The notes: a model not told the origin generated them from the letters alone. Numbered from the stretch's first letter, positions 1 to 6,755 are shown. The stretch: DNA of 9,944 nucleotides from Candidatus Sabulitectum sp. (GCA_023145935.1 JAGLDB010000059.1:1-9944), one strand, 5' to 3'. Numbers and translations are program-made.

Positions 1-1532
1 CCCTCCTGCAGATTCCCGATGTTGATGTACCGGGCGAATTCGCTTTCCAGATATGCTTCCCTGCCCTGGGAAGGAATTTCTATGAACCAGTTGTGCATGT
101 CCATAAGAGACAAAGCTCTGTTGGCATCTTCCAGGGGTTGCATGCCGTTATTGCAGTTCATGCAGGCGCTTACAGTTGGGTAAAAGAATTGCACTGCCAT
201 TTCGGCATGGGTTCTGTCACCCATTCTCGACATGAGTATGTAGTTTAACCAGCCTTTTGCTCCCTCGATGTCTTCTTCTGCAAGAAGGCTGTCCATTGCA
301 GCATAGGCCACCTCTGCAGCATCGCAGACCTGTTCGCTGATCAGGCTGAACTTCCATTCGTTGTCTCTTCCCCAGGTGCTGATGGGGTAGGAAGAGCTCA
401 TGGCTCCGCAGGGGTACAAATTGAGTGTTCCGGTCCCTTCCGTCCACTGTCCGTAAAGTTTGGCAGAGTTGATAGATCCAGGTAATAACAGTGTGTCCAG
501 AGGAAGCCACCCCTCTGGAAAAGCGAATGCTATGATTATGCTGGTGAAGTCAGTTGGTTCTGTTGAAAAAGATACAGGAATAAGCTCAATTTCTTCGGCG
601 CCGGGGGGCAGCAGTGGATCCGGATAGTTCAGTATCTGGTAACCGAGAATACGGGAATTAGCACCACAGCGGAACGGTTCCAGCTCTTCCCGTGTCAGAT
701 AAGAAGATGTATTCTCTGGTAGAGTAAGGGTGATGTGTTCTTCGGCATGATCAAACTCGCTTCCGTTCCACACCGATCTCAGTATAAGGAAAAAGCTGGT
801 TTGCAGCTCACCTTCTTCCCGGTAGTGTTCAGAGATTACAGCTACGGAGTTCACAAGGTTGTCTGCAAGGTTTTCCCCCGGTGAAACAAAGTAGGAGATC
901 ACGTCAAAATTCTCTTCGACCAGCCCTCCTAAAATACTTGGTCCTGTAACAATGGTGCTGTCGTCAGTTATAACCACTACCATTTTCTCAAATAGCAGGT
1001 CGGAAGCTCGTGTTGGGAAGTGCATAATAAAAACAGCAGATGCACTCTCATAACGGGATTCATCCATCTGAATGAAACAGCCCCTGTAGTTAAAATTCCA
1101 GTCTTCAGGATCAGGCATGGTGCTCATGGTGGATATTCTCGAAAAAATGATTCTTCCATTCCTTGTAAGCTTGAAATAGCTTCTCACTCCTTCTGACCCC
1201 TCGCCGGAGTCAGAGAAGCCATACATAAGAACGATTTCACTGACTGGGTCAAATTTGTAAGTCAGTGCGAGGTCAATAATTCGCACAAATCCCACAGTTC
1301 CCGGGGCAGAGAGTGTGGACACTTTACACCATTCTCCGGTGGAGTCATTGCGTGCAGGGTGACCAAACAAGGTCACCTGAATTCCCGGAGAAAGAACAGC
1401 CAGTGTGTCTGCTTTCAGACCAGGCGCAGACAACAGAGCAGTTTCCGAGAATGTATAACCATCACAGTTGCTGTAAATGTCTGCGGAAGCATTGGCAGCC
1501 AGTAGAAGAAGCAAAGGCAGTATATTCTTCAA
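1..1532 (-). CDS. Secreted protein with N-terminal SH3-like domain (partial, C-terminus beyond the left edge)
   Basis: An uninterrupted minus-strand frame of 510 codons runs off the left edge. The start is a TTG at 1532-1530, placed by a strong AGGAGG (1544-1539) six bases upstream. The first residues form a classic signal peptide: K2, a hydrophobic L/A run at 5-13, and an ASA signal-peptidase I site at 15-17 followed by Asp18, so export to the periplasm or surface is likely. Residues about 34-85 look like a bacterial SH3 domain (VLSPGIQVTLFG, then GEWCKVST and GTVGFVRI). The middle is beta-rich, with many alternating hydrophobic residues and few Lys. The visible C-terminal part is helical, with Cys pairs (CMNC) and a TPR-like rhythm. 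I do not recognise a named family. A cell-envelope or peptidoglycan-associated role is inferred from the SH3-like domain only. It lies 133 bp downstream of the CAP lipoprotein gene on the same strand. Confidence 0.82.
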   Translation of the reverse strand, partial: MKNILPLLLLLAANASADIYSNCDGYTFSETALLSAPGLKADTLAVLSPGIQVTLFGHPARNDSTGEWCKVSTLSAPGTVGFVRIIDLALTYKFDPVSEIVLMYGFSDSGEGSEGVRSYFKLTRNGRIIFSRISTMSTMPDPEDWNFNYRGCFIQMDESRYESASAVFIMHFPTRASDLLFEKMVVVITDDSTIVTGPSILGGLVEENFDVISYFVSPGENLADNLVNSVAVISEHYREEGELQTSFFLILRSVWNGSEFDHAEEHITLTLPENTSSYLTREELEPFRCGANSRILGYQILNYPDPLLPPGAEEIELIPVSFSTEPTDFTSIIIAFAFPEGWLPLDTLLLPGSINSAKLYGQWTEGTGTLNLYPCGAMSSSYPISTWGRDNEWKFSLISEQVCDAAEVAYAAMDSLLAEEDIEGAKGWLNYILMSRMGDRTHAEMAVQFFYPTVSACMNCNNGMQPLEDANRALSLMDMHNWFIEIPSQGREAYLESEFARYINIGNLQE

Positions 1533-1560
1533 TTGGAACCTCCTGTGTTTTTCCAGATGT

Positions 1561-1607
1561 CTGGTGTATCAACAGTTGAATATTCACCAGTATTTCATGC
1601 AGGTAAA
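1561..1607 (-). promoter_or_regulatory. Possible promoter overlapped by a nested dyad, upstream of the secreted SH3-like gene
   Basis: On the minus strand, TTTACC (1607-1602) and AATATT (1584-1579) are 17 bp apart, each matching four of six sigma70 consensus bases. The -10 lies inside a dyad at 1561-1590. Its outer arms are CTGGTG and CACCAG, and it holds an inner palindrome TCAACAGTTGA (1569-1579) slightly off centre. It could be a repressor operator or a hairpin at the start of the mRNA. No T-run follows, so it is not an obvious terminator for the upstream gene. Confidence 0.35.
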
Positions 1608-1665
1608 GAGTGAATAGTAGGTGTGTGACCGGGAATGAAGTTTTTCTGTTCAACAAACGGCAAAG

Positions 1666-2196
1666 CTAATTCTCAAGGGGAATTCTTGTATAAAGAGTAA
1701 AGTCTTTTGTTAGTGGAAAAGGCTTCTCGTATCCGTAGTTGATAAACAGATGGGTCCAATGATGATCTACGGAATCATAGGCCACTGCGTGATGTGTATA
1801 GAGGCTGCTTTCAATATTTATCCTGTGTTTAGAACTATTCAGCCAGTTACATAAGACCGTTTCAGGAGTTGTTTGACCAAAAGCAAGATTCTCAGCAGCA
1901 TGGTAATACATGATGTATATCCCCCTCAGACGATCAAAAGGACTTTCTCCACTTGGATTGAAATGTGAAAAAAAAGATCGATCACGCATATCCGTGTTAT
2001 GCCGGCTGGCAATTCGCCAGAGATCAATATCCCATTCCAGTTCAGGAAGTCCCATTTCAGCGCGGTATTCATTTACCAGTACTCCGAAATCCCATGCATT
2101 CTGATGGACATTCTCAGGCTTAGAGATCTCGTGTGTTAAAACAGAATTACAACCTGAAAGAAATAGAGCAAAAAGGGTTAGATAAAAGCAACGCAA
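1666..2196 (-). CDS. CAP/SCP-domain (YkwD-like) lipoprotein
   Basis: A 176-residue protein. The short N-terminal hydrophobic segment ends in the lipobox L13-S14-G15-C16, so it should be lipidated at Cys16 and anchored in a membrane. The rest is a CAP (cysteine-rich secretory protein/PR-1) domain. Visible motifs are ASRHN (63-67), SFFSHFNPSGESPFDRL (from 74), AENLAFG (101-107), the WLNSSKHR helix (118-125) and HWTHLF (146-151). His78, Glu102 and His124 correspond to conserved CAP cavity residues. Bacterial members of this family are mostly extracellular and functionally unclear; the substrate here cannot be read from sequence. The start is TTG (2196-2194). An in-frame TAA lies 18 bases upstream and no ATG/GTG is available, but the only SD-like sequence (AAGGA) is 12 bases away, so initiation looks weak. 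The gene ends with TAG. Confidence 0.85.
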   Translation of the reverse strand: MRCFYLTLFALFLSGCNSVLTHEISKPENVHQNAWDFGVLVNEYRAEMGLPELEWDIDLWRIASRHNTDMRDRSFFSHFNPSGESPFDRLRGIYIMYYHAAENLAFGQTTPETVLCNWLNSSKHRINIESSLYTHHAVAYDSVDHHWTHLFINYGYEKPFPLTKDFTLYTRIPLEN

Positions 2197-2641
2197 ACTA
2201 TTTAATATTCCTTAAATATAGAGTGTTCACTAGGCCGGGAAGGTAAGTTATCCTCAATTTGTCTTTTTCTGCAAAAGAGACATTCATTTGCGAAACACAA
2301 GGAAACTGGATTTGTACCATATCATCAAAATAACCCAAAACAGCATATCCGACCCAGTATCATCTAATTTCACTACAGATACTGACCATATACCTGAACT
2401 CCGCAGCGGTCAATGAAGAAACCTTTCCTGGGATTCCTGAGAACGCTGTTATTCAAAAACCAACCCACCACATCATCACCGTACGCGACACTGTAAAAAA
2501 CTCAGTTCTTTCAGTGGATTAGTTCAGGAATTTTGTATGCTGCATACAATGGAAAGTGAAGCACCCAGTCACCTTCAATATTTTTCACGTACTTTTGTCA
2601 ACTGAAAATGTGTAAGAAATACAACTTTTTGCAGGCAAAAA
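2197..2641. other. Intergenic stretch without a convincing gene
   Basis: This 445-bp gap between the divergent CAP gene and the decayed gene is AT-richer than its neighbours and stop-rich. A 27-codon ORF from ATG 2413 has no SD. Another frame (about 2400-2520) reads plausibly as protein for about 40 codons before a TAG, and could be a remnant of the 5' part of the decayed gene. The only structured element seen is the palindrome at 2533-2549. Confidence 0.5.
2523..2550 (+). promoter_or_regulatory. Perfect 17-bp palindrome over a possible promoter
   Basis: TTGTATGCTGCATACAA (2533-2549) has two perfect 8-bp arms around a single central base, the usual form of an operator for a dimeric regulator. 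TACAAT (2545-2550), five of six matches to a -10 box, overlaps its right arm. TTCAGG (2523-2528) lies 16 bp upstream as a poor -35. The site is about 90 bp upstream of the first recognisable codons of the decayed gene at 2642, so it may be that gene's original control region. Confidence 0.4.
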
Positions 2642-3692
2642 GAGGATATTCCGGAAAAGGTCTCTGAACTCGGAGCGTCGTGGACAGGGATAACCGGTAA
2701 CTCCATGTCCATGATGAACTATTTCCCAGACTGGACAGAGATGTAGTTCGGTATACCGGGAACAGTAGAGGTTGAAGTCGCTCCCGGTGAAACTTTCATC
2801 TCTCCTGTGTTACGCATGCTCTGCACAGAGGGAGGTGTGAAGAAGCTCATGATTAGAGCTGAAGGGCTTGGATGGAATACAGGCAACTGGAAGGGGAAAG
2901 TGCCATTTCTTCATCACGATCCGCAGCCGGTAATGGCAGGTGGAACAGAGGTGACTCTTCCACTCTCGTTCTGTCATCAGACAGGATGGAAGTGCTGATG
3001 GACCCTTCTGCTTACGGACATGTCTATTAGGTAAAACTGGACGGGGTACAGTACATACTCTCTTCCCATCCGGAACCGTCGGAGTTCGGGTGGGAAAAGC
3101 CGTGGTACGGAGGAATACTTCCCCGATTGATGGGACGAGGAAACAATCATTTCAGATGGAGAATGAAAAACCGGAAATCTCAGAGTATCAGCAGGAAGCG
3201 GGCGGTCTTACTGAAAGAGGCTGGCAGATGGTCTGGACCATAAACCACAAGGATTACGGTTCACTGATTGTAAACTGGAGGGTTGGTGTTGTGCAGAGCG
3301 TTTCTCTGCTTCAAACATCTCTTGAATGTGTTGCGTCTTCAGGTGATTACCTGGACGGCGGTATGGACATAAGAGGGTTTGTTCAGCCTGGAGGTTCGGT
3401 AGATCGTGGAATTCTTACCTGTGAGCAGTTGCCCGGTCTGAGTCAGGGCCGCAAGCATGCCGGAGCCTGGGGCAGTGCAGGCAAATGGGCTTGTGTTCAG
3501 AGGGAAGGCTCTTTTGTAGAGGTGTATTCGCCGGGGGATGGCGTATTGTACAGTGAAGACTACAGCAAAGAGGGTTGTCACTTTTCGGTCTCTTCAAGGC
3601 ATAACAAAAAGAGAATCTTGAAGGCTCAATGGCTTTTCGGAGCAGTTGAAGAAGATGAGATTCTTGCCTCTGTACTCAGAGCGCACAGATAG
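2642..3692 (+). pseudogene. Decayed gene of unknown function (two TAG stops, two frameshifts)
   Basis: Three reading frames join into one protein of about 350 residues. The first frame (2642 to about 2975) is interrupted by TAG at 2744-2746. The second (about 2975-3130) starts near residues MEVLMDPSAYGHVY and is interrupted by TAG at 3028-3030. The third runs from about 3135 to a TAG at 3690-3692. Both frame changes fit loss of one base. Protein-like sequence continues across each break: a beta-rich segment VEVEVAPGETFISPV, then VQYILSSHPEPSEFGW and WEKPWYGGILP, then GGLTERGWQMVWTIN. The last 200 codons are open from 3090 but have no proper start. I do not recognise the family; the beta-rich, Trp/Gly-rich character suggests a beta-sandwich or jelly-roll domain. 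The true start appears lost or lies in the AT-rich region upstream. Sequencing error is an alternative, but four separate lesions make real decay more likely. Confidence 0.7.
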
Positions 3693-3699
3693 CGGTATT

Positions 3700-3727
3700 C
3701 AGGGCGGGGGAGTTTTCCTCCGCCCTG
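3700..3727 (+). terminator. Strong 12-bp hairpin just after the decayed gene, without a T-run
   Basis: CAGGGCGGGGGA pairs with TCCTCCGCCCTG around a GTTT loop, giving 12 pairs including one G-T. It begins 8 bases after the TAG that ends the decayed gene, so it probably served as its 3' end. Neither strand shows the expected run of T after the stem, so it may be an atypical terminator or an mRNA-stabilising stem. Confidence 0.5.
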
Positions 3728-3737
3728 ATCGCATACA

Positions 3738-3881
3738 TTGTTTATTCCTGATGATTCAGTTATTCTCAAACTGACAGACGAAGTTACTCCGAATTGTCTG
3801 AGAATGGGAAATTACAATCCACAGGTACTAAAGAATCTTGTTGCAGGGCTGTGCGAAAGGGGAGAAAATGGCTTTGAGTGA
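3738..3881 (+). CDS. Possible small or frameshifted upstream ORF overlapping the next gene
   Basis: From TTG 3738 (or ATG 3804) a frame reads to TGA at 3879-3881, overlapping the start of the 3868 gene by 14 bases in another frame. The translation looks protein-like: SVILKLTDEVTP early, then MGNYNPQVLKNLVAGLCERG. Neither start has a visible SD. It could be a real small protein coupled to the gene at 3868, or the original N-terminus of that gene separated by a frameshift near 3865. Chance is also possible for a frame this short. Confidence 0.25.
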   Translation: MFIPDDSVILKLTDEVTPNCLRMGNYNPQVLKNLVAGLCERGENGFE

Positions 3882-4335
3882 AGGTAGAGATTTTGTAATG
3901 GCTGATGAGCTGACCTATGTGGGGCCGGCAGGACTGGGTAAAGGAACCATGCTGGGAACACATGATCAGTTATTGCTCATGCCTGTTGAGATCGTTCAGG
4001 TTTCCGGGTACAGACACTACAGAACAGAGACAAAAACATGGAGCCTGCAAGGCAAAGACCCTGGAGAGATGATCAGGAACTTTGTGTCAGAGGATGGTGT
4101 GAGTACCAGTGACCTTAATGGCATGATGAAAGATATAGCCGCTCAGATGAATGGGGCAGTGCTCCACGACCTTTCACAGATCAGAAGACTGAAGGTAAAG
4201 AACAGCCTTTTCAGCAGGGGCATCTACCTCAACAAGAAGGACAGCAATGTAGGGTGGACCGGCTATCCACTGAAGAAGCAGGATGCAGTGGCTTTCCAGG
4301 AATTCTACAGAGGACACCCCGCAGCGCAGCAGTAG
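3868..4335 (+). CDS. Hypothetical soluble protein (155 aa)
   Basis: ATG 3868 is chosen because AAGGGGAG (3857-3864) sits just upstream; a longer reading from TTG 3838 lacks such a site. There is no signal peptide or membrane segment, so it is probably cytoplasmic. The N-terminal half is beta-rich with glycine turns (ELTYVGPAGLGKGTMLGTHDQLLLMPVEIV). The C-terminal half is helical and basic (DLSQIRRLKVKNSLFSRGIYL) and ends in a polar tail (GHPAAQQ). I do not recognise the family. A weak promoter candidate is TTGTTT (3738-3743) with TATTCT (3761-3766), 17 bp apart. An ATTCTCA/TGAGAAT inverted repeat (3762-3768, 3799-3805) could fold the leader. The gene is convergent with the radical SAM gene, with only 9 bp between the two stop codons and no separate terminator. 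Confidence 0.7.
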   Translation: MALSEGRDFVMADELTYVGPAGLGKGTMLGTHDQLLLMPVEIVQVSGYRHYRTETKTWSLQGKDPGEMIRNFVSEDGVSTSDLNGMMKDIAAQMNGAVLHDLSQIRRLKVKNSLFSRGIYLNKKDSNVGWTGYPLKKQDAVAFQEFYRGHPAAQQ

Positions 4336-4344
4336 CCTGCTCTG

Positions 4345-5253
4345 TCAGGGACACCATGTGCAGGCTGGGTATTCCCGGTTCTGTTTTTCCTTGACCCATT
4401 TCTTTGCGGTGTGCCATGATTTCTTCTCAGGCTTGGCAGCATGGGGCGATTCATCACCGGTGAATGGGCATGGGCGCAGCGTTCCTGTTGCGTCAATGAA
4501 GAGATAACCTGCCAGAGGGCAGCCTTGAGGGTCTTTCTTTAGCGCAAGAGAATCGTTCCTTAAGATATATGGGCTTGCTTCGTGATCCAGCGCAATGTTT
4601 TCCAGTCGTCCGAAATGATTGCCCTCCGGGTCGAATCTGCCGAAGACAACTTTTGTGTGCTGCCAGTTCTCTTTCTTCGCAAGCTGATTGAATATTTCAA
4701 TATCGTTCACTGAGGCTTTCCAGAGGGTCAGGACAACTTCCACCATTGCTTTGCTGCTCTGTCTGACTGTTCTTATGGCCTCTATGGCTTCGTTGAAGCG
4801 TTTGTTGCCTCGAAGTATCTTCCAGGATGCTTCTTCAGCTGCCGGCAGAGAGAATATCCATCTGTCCACAGGCAGTTGCACATGGGTTTGCTTCAAACCC
4901 AGGCCAATGGTACTTACAGAGAGCATGGAGCAGTTCCTTCCTGCAGTTTCGGCGAGTTTGTTTATCTCCGGTGAGGCCAGTGGGTCGGAATGCTTTCCGG
5001 AAAAGTGAATGGTAACCGGTTTTGCCGGTGATGTTCTCAGCCAGCTTTCCAGCTGTTCCGTTTTTAGAATTGCAGGTTGCTCGGGAGTGCTGCATCCGGT
5101 GCAGTGACCGGTGCAATCCTGGGAAGGCTCTACAATAAGCCCTCTGGGTACACTGTGCATTGCACATTTAATAGCCCTGATCACCAGGGAGAACGGCCAC
5201 AGAATGTCCTTTTGCCGCCAGATGTTCATTCCCGCTGCGAGTGTTCTTCTCAT
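4345..5253 (-). CDS. Radical SAM protein with C-terminal four-Cys (twitch/SPASM-like) site
   Basis: A 302-residue protein. Cys47, Cys51 and Cys54 form the CX3CX2C motif (in DCTGHCTGCS) that binds the 4Fe-4S cluster and S-adenosylmethionine in radical SAM enzymes. The region TIHFSGKHSDPL (81-92) sits where most family members have a GGE-type motif, but the acidic residue is absent there. The C-terminus carries Cys245 (GCPLAGYLFID), Cys262 (RPCPF), Cys298 and Cys301 (CTWCP). These fit a twitch or reduced SPASM domain holding one auxiliary cluster, and the protein ends one residue after the last Cys. Such proteins modify peptides or act in cofactor and metabolite synthesis; no peptide substrate is visible nearby, so the substrate is unknown. 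Start choice: ATG 5253 has an AGAGGGA too far away (about 15 nt), while ATG 5229 lacks a proper SD. A promoter placed for a leaderless mRNA favours 5253. Confidence 0.82.
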   Translation of the reverse strand: MRRTLAAGMNIWRQKDILWPFSLVIRAIKCAMHSVPRGLIVEPSQDCTGHCTGCSTPEQPAILKTEQLESWLRTSPAKPVTIHFSGKHSDPLASPEINKLAETAGRNCSMLSVSTIGLGLKQTHVQLPVDRWIFSLPAAEEASWKILRGNKRFNEAIEAIRTVRQSSKAMVEVVLTLWKASVNDIEIFNQLAKKENWQHTKVVFGRFDPEGNHFGRLENIALDHEASPYILRNDSLALKKDPQGCPLAGYLFIDATGTLRPCPFTGDESPHAAKPEKKSWHTAKKWVKEKQNREYPACTWCP

Positions 5254-5287
5254 GATGGGAATATGTTATTCCCTCTGTACAAGTCAA
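5254..5287 (-). promoter_or_regulatory. Promoter with inverted repeat directly before the radical SAM start; possible leaderless mRNA
   Basis: On the minus strand TTGACT (5287-5282, five of six -35 bases) and CATATT (5265-5260, four of six -10 bases) are 16 bp apart. Only six bases (CCCATC) separate the -10 from ATG 5253, so the predicted transcript begins at or near the start codon. The inverted repeat GGGAATATGTTATTCCC (5257-5273) covers the -10 and could be an operator. If transcription starts further upstream, it would instead form a hairpin that traps the only SD-like sequence. Confidence 0.45.
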
Positions 5288-5423
5288 AATGCTGACATCA
5301 GGGTGTTTTCTTTCCTTTTGCTTCGTTTACCTTAACATGTATCCAGATGGAACTGTTTGTGAGAATTGTTGCATTTGTTCTTGTCCTTGCAAAAATCTGC
5401 GGATATAGTATTTTTATCTGTTA

Positions 5424-5453
5424 TTGACAGATGCCCTCTGCAGGGCTTAATAT
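5424..5453 (+). promoter_or_regulatory. Sigma70-like promoter of the outer-membrane protein gene, with dyad in the spacer
   Basis: TTGACA (5424-5429) is a perfect -35 and TAATAT (5448-5453) a fair -10, separated by 18 bp. The spacer contains the inverted repeat GCCCT-CTGC-AGGGC (5433-5446). A repeat centred between the two boxes is a typical repressor or MerR-type activator position. Predicted transcription starts near 5460, leaving a 5' leader of about 160 nt. Confidence 0.6.
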
Positions 5454-5498
5454 TACTGTAGTGGGTGGTGTTTTGACGGAGGGGATTCCATCAGGAAA

Positions 5499-5519
5499 GG
5501 GCAGATGCCCCGACAGGGG
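5499..5519 (+). promoter_or_regulatory. Two mutually exclusive short hairpins in the leader; second copy of the promoter-spacer repeat
   Basis: GGGC-AGAT-GCCC (5499-5510) and CCCC-GACA-GGGG (5508-5519) share the same C-run, so only one can form. The segment also repeats the spacer dyad: CAGATGCCC then CAGGG occurs at 5428-5445 and, with one base fewer between the parts, at 5502-5518. This fits either two operator copies or an RNA switch. No named riboswitch class was recognised. Confidence 0.3.
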
Positions 5520-5609
5520 TTGAGACAGGTAAAACGGTTTCAATTCTACAGTCTCTTCTGGGTCCACTTCACTTTCTGTGCAGCATACAGCTTCACAGAT
5601 GTGTTTTAA
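5505..5609 (+). CDS. Possible 34-codon upstream ORF in the outer-membrane gene leader
   Basis: ATG 5505 follows AAAGGG after three bases and reads to TAA at 5607-5609, one base before the AAGGAGG of the outer-membrane gene. The peptide begins basic (PRQGLRQVKR) and becomes Phe- and Tyr-rich and hydrophobic (FYSLFWVHFTF). A ribosome finishing here would stand on the downstream SD, so it could couple or attenuate translation. There is no homology evidence, and a chance ORF is possible. Confidence 0.25.
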   Translation: MPRQGLRQVKRFQFYSLFWVHFTFCAAYSFTDVF

Positions 5610-5621
5610 CAAGGAGGGAAA

Positions 5622-6644
5622 ATGAGGAAGCTTCTAATCGTACTGGCTTTACTCGCAGTTACAGCTTTTGCCAGTGACCCAAGACTTACCGTTTTAGGCG
5701 GAGATGCCAGACTTCTGGTAAATGATTACCTTGAGATGTGGGCATATCCCGGCGTTATCGGTGATTATGAATTTGTTACAGGCAGCAGCGAAACTGCTGG
5801 AAGCGATGCCGATGGATGGTTTGGTATTGTAGACGGTCTTGGTGGCAATGCTTATGGTGTTACCATTAACCACAACGATTACAGCCACGAGATCCTTTTC
5901 AGCCCCGGCGGCTGGGGAGCAATTCTTTCCATGGACTTTGATAAGTATCCAGATTCACTTGAAACTGTGAAAGAAATGGCTGTTGGTCTTGCCTGGGGAA
6001 CTGATGTTCCATTCCTTGCAGACTATTCCGACCTTGCATTCGCAGTTGGCTTTGACAATGTGGCCCGCGACTTTGAAGAAACTGAGTGGACCAGCAGTGA
6101 CATGATGTTCGGAGCCTCTCTTCGTGGTCACGGTGATGATTTCTTCAATCTGTTCCCTATCATTGGTGCAGATGTCAGCTATCATGATGTTAATGACTAT
6201 GCTGATGTATCCCTTAATACAACCACCATTCATGTTGATTTCGGCGCAGGCCGCAACAAGAAGGTCGGCGACAAGACCAACCTTGTTCTTGGTGTTTTCA
6301 CAGATCTTCAAGTCACCAGCTACGGTGGAGATTACGAAGAGGATGCCACACCTGATTCTAAGATGTGGATAGAAATCCCAAGGGTAACCGGCGGCGTTGA
6401 ACAGGAAATTGGCAAATGGCTTATCTTCCGTGCTGGTGCTGCAAGCGTTACCGAATACTACTCAACAGGTGACTTTAACATGTTTTCCAGTGGATTTGAA
6501 ACCAACTTTGGTGTTGGCCTTCACTGGGACAACTTCATAATGGACGCTACCATCACCGAGGGTTTCCTTCATGATGGTCCGTACATGGTTGGTGGAACTG
6601 ACAATGGTTTCATGGGAAGCCTTGCTGCTACCTACAATTTCTAG
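5622..6644 (+). CDS. Outer-membrane beta-barrel protein with signal peptide
   Basis: A 340-residue protein starting at ATG 5622, four bases after a perfect AAGGAGG (5611-5617). Residues 1-17 form a signal peptide (RK, hydrophobic LLIVLALLAVTAFA, AFA cleavage site). The mature part opens with DPRLTVLGGDARLLVND and MWAYPGVIGDY. This resembles FCB-group barrel proteins in which a short N-terminal plug segment precedes the strands. The rest is glycine- and aromatic-rich with alternating beta strands, acidic (many Asp/Glu) and with almost no Cys. The last residues, SLAATYNF, end in Phe, the usual BAM recognition signal. A porin-like or structural role is inferred; no substrate can be named. It is flanked by a strong promoter and a terminator, so it is probably an independently expressed, abundant protein. 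Confidence 0.8.
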   Translation: MRKLLIVLALLAVTAFASDPRLTVLGGDARLLVNDYLEMWAYPGVIGDYEFVTGSSETAGSDADGWFGIVDGLGGNAYGVTINHNDYSHEILFSPGGWGAILSMDFDKYPDSLETVKEMAVGLAWGTDVPFLADYSDLAFAVGFDNVARDFEETEWTSSDMMFGASLRGHGDDFFNLFPIIGADVSYHDVNDYADVSLNTTTIHVDFGAGRNKKVGDKTNLVLGVFTDLQVTSYGGDYEEDATPDSKMWIEIPRVTGGVEQEIGKWLIFRAGAASVTEYYSTGDFNMFSSGFETNFGVGLHWDNFIMDATITEGFLHDGPYMVGGTDNGFMGSLAATYNF

Positions 6645-6660
6645 AAGTATTGTTGTTATT

Positions 6661-6690
6661 AAGGGCGTCCGCTTGCGGGCGCCCTTTTCT
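6661..6690 (+). terminator. Intrinsic terminator of the outer-membrane protein gene
   Basis: AAGGGCGTCCGC pairs with GCGGGCGCCCTT (one G-T pair) around a tiny TT loop, followed by TTTTCTCTCTC. It begins 17 bases after the TAG stop and fits a rho-independent terminator on the plus strand. Confidence 0.88.
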
Positions 6691-6755
6691 CTCTCCCTTC
6701 CTTTCTGTATGCTTTCTTCTGCGGGTTTTGTTTTCTATCATATGGAGGGGCTGAT

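Larger units (their letters stand above)
5254..5621. other. Divergent regulatory region between radical SAM gene and outer-membrane gene
   Basis: This 368-bp gap holds the minus-strand promoter at 5254-5287, an AT-rich stretch with no clear content (about 5290-5420), the plus-strand promoter at 5424-5453, and a leader of about 160 nt for the outer-membrane gene with GC-rich hairpins and a small ORF. No tRNA or known riboswitch was recognised. Confidence 0.5.

Noticed and set aside
217..510. A 97-codon minus frame at the left edge.
   Set aside because: It overlaps the continuous reading frame of the secreted protein gene in another frame.
2744..3030. Two TAG codons within one gene could suggest amber recoding or pyrrolysine.
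   Set aside because: The same gene has two frameshifts, and intact neighbours (CAP lipoprotein, outer-membrane protein) end with TAG, so TAG is a normal stop here.
4688..5335. Several plus-strand frames (4688-5008, 4827-5015, 5077-5295, 5111-5335) and a minus frame at 4835-5167.
   Set aside because: They lie wholly or mostly over the radical SAM gene and are shadows of its codons, without start signals or family motifs.
5955..6372. Frames opposite or within the outer-membrane protein gene (5955-6311 minus, 6124-6372 plus).
   Set aside because: They are antisense or out-of-frame readings of a well supported coding region.
6736..6741. TATCAT as a -10 box for the lysine-dehydrogenase-like gene.
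   Set aside because: No matching -35, and transcription would start inside the SD sequence.
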